Positions 36,051 through 44,200 of a stretch of DNA of 58,376 nt are shown here, piece after piece; the stretch's first letter is position 1, and every line of letters starts with the position of its first letter. The translations under genes and the position numbers were made by a program. The stretch spans positions 1 through 58,376 of the forward strand of contig JAFGOE010000021.1 in NCBI GenBank assembly GCA_016926625.1, written 5' to 3'. The DNA is from Candidatus Zhuqueibacterota bacterium (lineage in GTDB: Bacteria > Zhuqueibacterota > Zhuqueibacteria > Thermofontimicrobiales > Thiofontviventaceae). The notes beneath the pieces were generated by a model. That model was not told the DNA's origin and searched no databases. It saw only the letters and a list, made by a program, of their open reading frames with translations.

Positions 36051-36320
36051 GCAGGTTTCTGCAGGCAGATCGTTGATCCATTCGAATCTTCCTTCCATTA
36101 CCTACATGCTATTCACCGCGAAATTTACTCAACCGCTTCATGATTTCCCGACTCGTCCTTGATCAATGTATCGGAATTAAAATGTAATATTCCGCTTGCA
36201 TTTTTCGATGAAGTTTATTTATATATCATATACAGATCATTTTAGAATGTCATATTTGAGAAACCATACAAAGAAGGGGATGACTTTATTTCTAACCAAT
36301 TTTTACAATACGATGAGATT

Positions 36321-37022
36321 GTGAGATCGCCCGGTAAGACACCGTTTGTCAGGGAAATGTTTGCGCGGATTGCGCCGCGTTACGATTTGATGAATCGAAT
36401 TATGTCGCTCGGAATGGATCTGAGATGGCGGCGGGTGGCTGTAAGAAAAGCAGGATTGCCTGCGGGAAGTACAGTACTCGATCTGGGTGCTGGTTCGGGC
36501 GATGTGAGCAGGATATTATTAGAGCATGATCCGGGATATTACGTCGTTTCGTTCGACATCTGTCCCGAATTGATCGCCTACGGTCGCCATAAATTTGAAG
36601 CGGTGAGTGAGTGTAGCAGATGGATGGCCGGTGATGGGCGGTTCCTGCCCTTCAGTGCTGAATGCTTTAACGGAGTGTTCGCCGCGTTTTCCCTGAGAAA
36701 CATGGCCGACCTGTCTCAGGTGTTCGACGAGATCAAACGTGTACTTCGTCGAGGAGGTAAAATCGTAATTCTTGACATGACTCAACCTGATCATTGGTTC
36801 TATAAAAAAATATTCAACTTTCATTTTAAATACATCGTCCCTCGTCTCGGGAAATGGCTGGCCAGCGATCCGGAAGCGTATCTTTACCTGATGCCATCCA
36901 TCAAAAATTTTTATAAGGCGAATGAATTAAAAGAGAAATTATCAGAGCTCGGATTTTCCAAAATACAAATAAAAAAAATAATGTTTCAAATAGTCACGCT
37001 ATGCATAGGGACAAAAAACTAG
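36321..37022 (+). CDS. ubiE: Demethylmenaquinone/ubiquinone methyltransferase UbiE/MenG
   Basis: A 233-residue SAM methyltransferase of the UbiE/MenG family, which C-methylates demethylmenaquinone. MFARIAPRYDLMNRIMSLGMDLRWRR is close to the family N-terminal signature. VLDLGAGSGDVS is SAM motif I, DGRFLPF and AAFSLRNMADL are motifs II-III, and LGKWLASDPEAYLYLMPSI is typical of UbiE. The only in-frame start found is GTG with a weak ribosome site. A strong site (AAGAAGGGG) sits before an ATG at 36281 that is out of frame, so the true N-terminus may differ. It is followed 23 nt later by a cytochrome b5/DUF2231 gene. Confidence 0.88.
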   Translation: MRSPGKTPFVREMFARIAPRYDLMNRIMSLGMDLRWRRVAVRKAGLPAGSTVLDLGAGSGDVSRILLEHDPGYYVVSFDICPELIAYGRHKFEAVSECSRWMAGDGRFLPFSAECFNGVFAAFSLRNMADLSQVFDEIKRVLRRGGKIVILDMTQPDHWFYKKIFNFHFKYIVPRLGKWLASDPEAYLYLMPSIKNFYKANELKEKLSELGFSKIQIKKIMFQIVTLCIGTKN

Positions 37023-37045
37023 AAACTCGTTTAGGAGGTGGAAAC

Positions 37046-37750
37046 TTGGAACTCGATAAGAAAAAATTGGAAGAGAACAATGGTAAGGACGGAAAACCGA
37101 CCTACGTCGTCGTAGACGGAAAAGTGTACGATCTCAGCGAGAGTAAACTGTGGCGAAATGGCGTTCATATGAATCGACATCATTCAGGCCAGGATCTCAG
37201 TGCAAGCTTAGAGGCCGCTCCTCATGGAAAGGAGGTGCTGGAGAAGTTCAAACAGATTGGCACTTTCGTTGATGAGATGAAAGCCGATGTCTATCCGCTT
37301 CCGGCATGGTTGAATAAGTTGGTTAATTCATATCCTTTTTTGAAGCGGCACCCTCACCCCATGATCGTTCATTTTCCTATGGCTTTTTTTATTGCTGCTG
37401 CTCTGTTTCTGGCGTGGTATTATCTCGTTAGCCCGCTCGAGCCTATGCTCGATTCTGCGCTTTACTTGCATGTCCTGGGCATTCTATCCATCCCGTTCGC
37501 TATCGCGAGTGGTTGGCTTTCGTGGCGAATCAATTATCTGGGAAAATCAAACCCATATATCAAGCGGAAAATTTATCTCACATTCTTGCTTTTCGTGTTG
37601 ACTATCATCGCGCTGATCATGATGGTCAATAATCCTCTTATTCTAAAACAGCCGCAGGGTTTGCAATTAGTTGTTCCGGTTATAATTTTCCTGTATCTTC
37701 CCATCGTGTCCATCATCGGTCAGCATGGTGGTAAACTGGTTTACGACTAA
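37046..37750 (+). CDS. Cytochrome b5-like heme domain fused to DUF2231 membrane domain
   Basis: About 234 residues. The N-terminal ~85 form a small cytochrome b5-like heme/steroid-binding domain: YVVVDGKVYDLSESKLW, then GVHMNRHHSGQDLSASLEAAPHG with candidate heme His residues. The C-terminal part has four hydrophobic segments. It begins HPHPMIVHFPMAFFIAAALF, a DUF2231 signature with conserved His residues. I chose a TTG start because AGGAGGT lies 6 nt before it; an in-frame ATG earlier lies within ubiE. Placement behind menaquinone-type genes suggests membrane electron transfer to or from the quinone pool (inference). Confidence 0.82.
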   Translation: MELDKKKLEENNGKDGKPTYVVVDGKVYDLSESKLWRNGVHMNRHHSGQDLSASLEAAPHGKEVLEKFKQIGTFVDEMKADVYPLPAWLNKLVNSYPFLKRHPHPMIVHFPMAFFIAAALFLAWYYLVSPLEPMLDSALYLHVLGILSIPFAIASGWLSWRINYLGKSNPYIKRKIYLTFLLFVLTIIALIMMVNNPLILKQPQGLQLVVPVIIFLYLPIVSIIGQHGGKLVYD

Positions 37751-37773
37751 AGAGATTAAGTTAAGGGATGTAT

Positions 37774-37795
37774 CAAACGGCTGATGACCGTTTTT
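37774..37795 (+). terminator. Intrinsic terminator, nested in a larger inverted repeat
   Basis: AAACGG-7 nt-CCGTTT followed by TTT forms a compact terminator 24 nt after the cytochrome b5/DUF2231 gene. It is nested in a perfect 13-bp inverted repeat, GGGATGTATCAAA (37765-37777) and TTTGATACATCCC (37808-37820), which could form an alternative longer hairpin. Confidence 0.65.
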
Positions 37796-37990
37796 AGGCC
37801 TCTGCTTTTTGATACATCCCTGCTACATCTATTGCTTTCATTACTCCTACCGCAAATTGAAATAGTTTTCTGCATATATCTGACCATGATGGTACTTTTT
37901 ATTACTAAGAAACAAGCATTTGGTAAAACATTCCACTTGCCTTTGCAGCATATTCTGCGAAAGGAATGTGATCTGTTTCCGGAGAAGTTG

Positions 37991-40900
37991 ATGAGTTTGA
38001 GAAACTTAATAATCGGGCTATTGATTAGCCTGTCGTTTGCCGTGAATTCCCTGGCTCAGGTCACGCTTGTCCCCAGGGCTTCATTTTTGGGAACAGAGTC
38101 GTATGAGAGAGTCGGTTATCATATCCATAGTGCAGGCGACGTGAATCGGGACGGGTACGATGATTTCCTCATCGGTACCTTTCACAATAGCAAAAGAGGG
38201 CACAATGCCGGTGCCGCCTATTTAATTTTGGGTCGTCCTGCTGCCGACTGGAAATTACGCGTCTCGCTAAACTCGGCAAATGCCCGATTTCAGGGGAGTC
38301 AAGCCTACGATGCAGTCGGCTATTGTGTGGGTGGCGCGGGCGATTTGAATGGGGATGGTTACGATGATATATTAATTGGTGCTCCGGCCGGGGATGATAC
38401 AGTCGAGGAAAATCCCGGCCATTTGTACGTGATCTTTGGTAAATCAAATCCTGATTATGGATTCAACTTCATCGCCCCTACCAGCGCGAATGTTTCGTTT
38501 GATGGAGAAAATCGGCACGATCTGGCTGGATTATCAGCAGCGTTCATCGGCGATATCAATCAGGACGGATTTGATGATATTATTACGAGTGCGCCTTATA
38601 ATGATTATGGGGCAATTGATGCGGGGAAGGTATACCTGATCCTGGGTAAAGCCTCTGGTTGGTACCGCGGCATCAATTTAAGAAATGCAGCCGCTTCTTT
38701 TTATAGTACCTCGACCAATGGCCTCTTCGGTTATTCCGTCGACGGAATCGGTGATGTCAATGGTGATGGTGTGGTCGATTTTGCCATCGGCGAACGGGGA
38801 AAGGGGAAAGTCTATATCTTTTTCGGTAGAAAATCGGTGGACTGGGGCTTTAATTGCCATGCGAATAACGCGAATGTCATCATTTCGAGTGAACAGTATG
38901 GGGACTGGGCGGGATGGCGGGTTTCCAGAGCCGGTGATGTGAATGGTAACGGTATCGATGATTTGCTCGTTGCGGCTCCGATGCATGATCATGACGGACA
39001 GGATCGTGGCAAGGTCTATGTGATTTTCGGAAGAAGCAGCGGTTGGCCTTCTAATTTTGCCAATGCCGATGCCTCTTTCATCGGCGAAGGCGCCAATGAC
39101 CAGGCCGGGTGGGACGTTCAGGATGCCGGCGATGTAAACAGAGACGGATACGATGATTTCCTGATCGGCGCCTGGTATAACGATTCTAATGGTTATGATT
39201 CCGGAGAGATCTATTTGATTAAAGGGAAACCAGGCGGATGGTACCGTAATACCTCATTGTCCGGCGTCGGAGACCATTTCGCCGGTGAGCATGCCGGCGA
39301 TTACGCAGGTTTTTCCGTAGCCACTCCCGGCGATGTGAACGGCGACGGATGGAACGATATCGTGGCGTCAGAGACCTATAATAGCGAAGCATATTACTGG
39401 GGCGGTAAGATCCTGGTGTTCGTGAGTGATGGACCACCTGCCCCTGAACCCGAGCTTTCCGTTAATCCGGATCACCTGGATTTCGGGACGGATATGACAA
39501 CTCTTTCTATTTATATCAAAAATAGTGGTAATGCCACGATGTCCTGGACCGCGGCAGAGGAGCCTGAAAGCGAATGGATTTCCTCAGTTACGCCTGCATC
39601 CGGCAGCCTGCAGGAAAATCAGGAAGTCGAACTGACCGTGACGGTCGATCGTCATGGTCTGACCGTCGGAGACTACGCCGGTACGATTCATATCAGCTCA
39701 AACGGAGGGGCTAAAGATGTAGGAATCGACATGAGTGTGAGCGGTACGATTCCAATGGCTATCAGTGACCTGTCCGTGATGAAGAAGACGGCGACATCGT
39801 TGCAGCTCGAATGGGGTGCGATAGGAAATGCCGATCATTACCATGTGTTTAGAGGAACGACGCCTTTCTTTACATCAGATCAGGTTCATGCGACGACATC
39901 GGATCCGTTTTACGAGGATCCGAATAGCCTCGGTAATCCGGATGTGAATTATTTTTACTACATCACTGCCGAAAACACGATTGGGGAATCTGATGTGTCG
40001 AACCGGGTAGGTGAATTCGATTATCGCCTGGTCACCACGCCAACGACCGACTTCAACGAGATCGCCCTGCCGTTTGTCGTTAGCAATGTAACAAAAGCAT
40101 CGGAGTTGATGGCCATCGTTCCTAATTGCAATTCAGTCGCTTACTGGGATGCACAGAGCCAGGGATTTGACCAGTACGTGGATTGGCTGCCTCCGTCAGA
40201 TTTTCCCGTCCAGGCAGGATACCCGTATTATATTAATGTGAGTCAGAATGGCACGTTCTCCATCGTCGGTGAATATGCCAACCCCAGTTTCAATCTTATC
40301 ACCACGAGCACAACCGATTTCAACGAGATCATGCTGCCGTTAACGAAATCCCATATCCAATCTGCAGCGCAACTGTTGGCCGACATCCCCAACTGTAATT
40401 CGGTGGCGTACTGGAATGCGGCAACTCAGGGCTATGATCAGTATGTCGATTGGCTGCCGCCGTCTAATTTCGAGGTGCGAGTCGGTTATCCGTATTATGT
40501 CAACATCAGTGCTGATGCCACATGGCCCGGCGATGTTACTTTCCTGCTGAAACAAAGGGATGCGATGACAGTCGCTGCGAACAGAACCGGGAGTCAGCGC
40601 ACGGTACCGCATCTGATCTATGGAAAATTCCCGGTGACCGAGGTCGATGAGTTAAGTACACTCACGCTCCGGGCTTATCCGATGGGAAAGTCAGATGATG
40701 TCTTGACCGAACGACATACAGGCTGCGGACTCGACGGAAGCGGATATTTCTGGATCCAATGTGCCAATTTCGAAGGGAAATGGTCGGTCGGCGAGAAGAT
40801 TATCGTCGAGATCAACCGTAAATTGAGTTCCGAAATGATGATGAGGTATGAAGCGATATTAGATGAGACAGTGGCGACTGAAGCAAACCTGATTTATCGA

Positions 40901-41200
40901 AGGACAGATCCGGTACATGGCGTCCAGCGACAGGTTTTGGACTGCTATCCGAATCCTTACAACGCACAGACGACCGTACATTTCAATCTGCCTGAACCGG
41001 CGCACGTAGTGATCAAGATATTCAACCAGATAGGGCAATGTATAACCACGTTAACGGATCAACACTTCGATGCCGGATCTCATCAATTGATCTGGGATTC
41101 TCGTAATCTGGAACACGATCTGGTCTCCAGTGGCATATATTATGTCGTGTTGGAATCAGGAGATCGACATGTTGTAAAGAAGACAATATTGCTGAAGTAG
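37991..41200 (+). CDS. Secreted FG-GAP propeller protein with T9SS sorting domain
   Basis: A 1069-residue surface protein. A signal peptide (LRNLIIGLLISLSFAVNSLAQ) is followed by seven FG-GAP repeats (about 30-475), each with a calcium-type DVNxDGxxD motif such as GDVNRDGYDDFLIG. This is an integrin-alpha-like seven-bladed propeller. Then come a BACON/immunoglobulin-like domain (about 480-580), an Fn3 domain (about 585-675) and a tandem pair of ~90-residue domains starting TTPTTDFNEI and TTSTTDFNEI. A cysteine-containing domain (GCGLDGSGYFWIQCANF) shared with the next gene follows. The C-terminal ~85 residues are a type IX sorting domain (CYPNPYNAQTTV ... GIYYVVL). GGAG lies 6 nt before the ATG. 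Adhesion or carbohydrate binding is plausible but unproven. Confidence 0.85.
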   Translation: MSLRNLIIGLLISLSFAVNSLAQVTLVPRASFLGTESYERVGYHIHSAGDVNRDGYDDFLIGTFHNSKRGHNAGAAYLILGRPAADWKLRVSLNSANARFQGSQAYDAVGYCVGGAGDLNGDGYDDILIGAPAGDDTVEENPGHLYVIFGKSNPDYGFNFIAPTSANVSFDGENRHDLAGLSAAFIGDINQDGFDDIITSAPYNDYGAIDAGKVYLILGKASGWYRGINLRNAAASFYSTSTNGLFGYSVDGIGDVNGDGVVDFAIGERGKGKVYIFFGRKSVDWGFNCHANNANVIISSEQYGDWAGWRVSRAGDVNGNGIDDLLVAAPMHDHDGQDRGKVYVIFGRSSGWPSNFANADASFIGEGANDQAGWDVQDAGDVNRDGYDDFLIGAWYNDSNGYDSGEIYLIKGKPGGWYRNTSLSGVGDHFAGEHAGDYAGFSVATPGDVNGDGWNDIVASETYNSEAYYWGGKILVFVSDGPPAPEPELSVNPDHLDFGTDMTTLSIYIKNSGNATMSWTAAEEPESEWISSVTPASGSLQENQEVELTVTVDRHGLTVGDYAGTIHISSNGGAKDVGIDMSVSGTIPMAISDLSVMKKTATSLQLEWGAIGNADHYHVFRGTTPFFTSDQVHATTSDPFYEDPNSLGNPDVNYFYYITAENTIGESDVSNRVGEFDYRLVTTPTTDFNEIALPFVVSNVTKASELMAIVPNCNSVAYWDAQSQGFDQYVDWLPPSDFPVQAGYPYYINVSQNGTFSIVGEYANPSFNLITTSTTDFNEIMLPLTKSHIQSAAQLLADIPNCNSVAYWNAATQGYDQYVDWLPPSNFEVRVGYPYYVNISADATWPGDVTFLLKQRDAMTVAANRTGSQRTVPHLIYGKFPVTEVDELSTLTLRAYPMGKSDDVLTERHTGCGLDGSGYFWIQCANFEGKWSVGEKIIVEINRKLSSEMMMRYEAILDETVATEANLIYRRTDPVHGVQRQVLDCYPNPYNAQTTVHFNLPEPAHVVIKIFNQIGQCITTLTDQHFDAGSHQLIWDSRNLEHDLVSSGIYYVVLESGDRHVVKKTILLK

Positions 41201-41226
41201 ACGTTAACTAGGTGAAGGATTTGATA

Positions 41227-44200
41227 ATGAAATTAATGTGCAGGATTTTTATCATATCTTTGATTAGTGTGCAGATCCATACGGTTCTAAAAACAGAACA
41301 TATCTATGCAGGTACAATGCATAGCGTGGGTGGATCCGTACGTAATTCTTTGGGAGGCATTCCTGCGGTTGGAAGTCTAACTTTCGAAGCTTTTATTACT
41401 ACGAGAACAAATGAGATTTTGACTCAATCTTCCGCTGGTTGCAATTATTATGCAGCGGGATACTTTCAAGTGCAATGCGCCTCGTTTCCTACAGATTGGA
41501 GTCCTTCCGAGATCTGCCGCATCGAATTTCATGATCAGAATTCCGGGGAGACGGGATCCGTTGAGGTAGAACTGACAGTCAGCGAAGGCGACAATGCAGG
41601 AACAGTATACCTGTCCGGCGGAGTGGAAGTCGTGAGCGTGCCGGCTGTACCCACAGGGCCTGCGAGTGGTTATGTAAGCCAATCATTAAACTTCAGCACC
41701 TCCGGCTCCGTCTGTAACTATTCACACCCGGTCGAGTATCAATTCGATTTCGGGAATGGCGTTCAATCATCGTGGAGCAGCTCCGGTACCGCGTCTTATG
41801 CATACAACAGCAGCGGGACATTTCTGGTCAAGGCAAGAGCACGGTGCCAGGTGAACACCGGGGTAATCTCAGGCTGGTCTGATTCTAAGACGGTTAGTGT
41901 GGCTTATTGTGTACTGACTACCGATGTCTCACCTGTTAATGTCGGTCAGGTGACCCGAGATCCGGATAAGACCGGTTACTCCTATAATGAACCGGTGGAA
42001 CTCGATGCCGTTGCAACGGATGGACGATATCGATTTAGTTACTGGACCGGTGATATGAGTGGTAGCGCAAATCCGCAGTCGATCAACATGACCGGGGATA
42101 AGACGGTCACCGCGGTATTTATTAAAGAGACCGTGAGCACGCCCGGCAAACCAACCGGACCATCGAACGGAATGGTGCAACAATCACTGAATTTTAGCGT
42201 AACTGGCTCGAGCAGCAGCTTCGGACATCCGATACAGTACCGCTTCGATTTCGGGGACGGCAACTACTCGAATTGGGGGTCCGGAAGCCAGAGCCATATT
42301 TATTCTTCTGGTGGGACATTCAACGTAAAGGCTCAGGCCCGTTGTCAGACGCATACCGACATCGTCTCAGCCTGGTCCAGTGGTCTTTCTGTCACCATTT
42401 CCGCGTATACGCTGTCGGTCACGATTGATCCCTCAGGATCGGGCAGTGTCGCACAAGATCCGAATAAACAGGAGTACAATCCAAATGAGACCGTAGAACT
42501 CACCGCATCGCCGGTCGATGGAAGTTTTCGATTCAAACAGTGGAGTGGTGATCTCAGTGGCAATCAAAATCCGACAGACATCGTAATGGACAGTCCCAAA
42601 CAGGTCACCGTGCATTTTGAAATCGAAACGATCTCCAGGCCTTCTATTCCTAACGGGCCATCGACTGCCTATACGGGACAGCCAGTCACCTTTACATGTG
42701 CCGGTGCGGTTAGTAGCTTCGGACATTCGCTGTATTATCGATTGAACTGGGGTGATGGGGTGACGTCTGGTTGGGGTGGGGCTGCACAGACACATAGTTA
42801 TCAGACGCCGGGTGACTATCATGTGCTCGCCCAGGCCAGGTGCATTCAACACGGGGCCATCGTATCTGAGTGGTCAGATCTGGTTTCCATCACCATTCGC
42901 TCATTATCTCTCTCAGTTACCATCGATCCGCCAAACAGCGGTACTGTGCTTAAAAATCCGGATAAGAATGATTTTGATTTCGATGAAAATGTGTCGCTAA
43001 CAGCCCGGGGAACGCCGATCTATGATTTCGATTACTGGAGCGGTGATGCGACAGGGGCTGATGAGACCATTCAACTGAAGATGGATTCCAATAAGTCGAT
43101 AACGGCGCATTTCCGCCTCATCGACGAGATCGTGAGCGCTCCGGATATTCCATCCGGTCCTGCTTCCGGAATAATGGGAGAGGAGATTAATTTCAATGCG
43201 ACCGGTGCTGTCAGCAATCTTGGTCATTCGGTCGATTATCAATTCGATTGGGGTGATGGCACGTCATCCGATTGGGGTAGTGGCAGCAGGTCGCACACCT
43301 ACCTTCAACAGGGGATCGTGCACGTATCGGCACGTGCACGATGTGCGGATCATCCTGATGTCATGTCCGCCTGGTCCACCCCTCTCACGGTGACAATAGG
43401 TGGCTATCACCTGTCGACAGGTGTGCTTCCTGCCGATGCAGGCAGCGTCGTTCGTATCCCTGACAAAGATGATTATCACAGTGGGGAACAGGTCAGCTTG
43501 ATCGCTATCCCGGAACCACTGCATGTTTTCGATTCCTGGAGCGGAGATGTCAGCGGTATCAACGATACACTCGATATCATCATGGATTCCGATAAAAATG
43601 TTATTGCCAATTTCGATGTCGTGGATGAAACCGTATCGGTTCCTGATTCGCTGACTGGTCCGAATTCTGGTTTGATAGGAGAAAATTTGCAATTCCATGT
43701 CTCAGGCTCTATGAGTAATTTAGGGCATCGTGTAGAATATCAGTTTGATTGGGGAGACGGAAAGACATCTACCTGGTGCGATGGTGAATGTGAGCACAGC
43801 TACGCGAGAAGTGGTCAATTCGAGGTAAAGGCTCGCGCGCGATGTCGGGATCATACGACTATTCAATCTGCCTGGTCATCAACACATGATGTGGAAATAA
43901 AGGGATGCAAACTGATCGTCTCCGTCAATCCTGAGGGCAGTGGCACCGTGGAAATAGAGCCTGATTCGGCAGAATTTGCGGTGGATGATATGGTAACACT
44001 AACCGCGCGGCCGGCTGTTACCTATCAATTCGATTTTTGGAGTGGTGATCAGGTCGATACATGTGAGATCATCCAGGTCGTCATGACGTCAGATAAACAT
44101 GTCATCGCAAATTTTAGTCGAGTACCCGAAGTCGTCTCTGTTCCGAATAAACCAGCAGCATCTGGCAAAGGCTTTATGGGCGAGGAGGTCATTGTATTAA

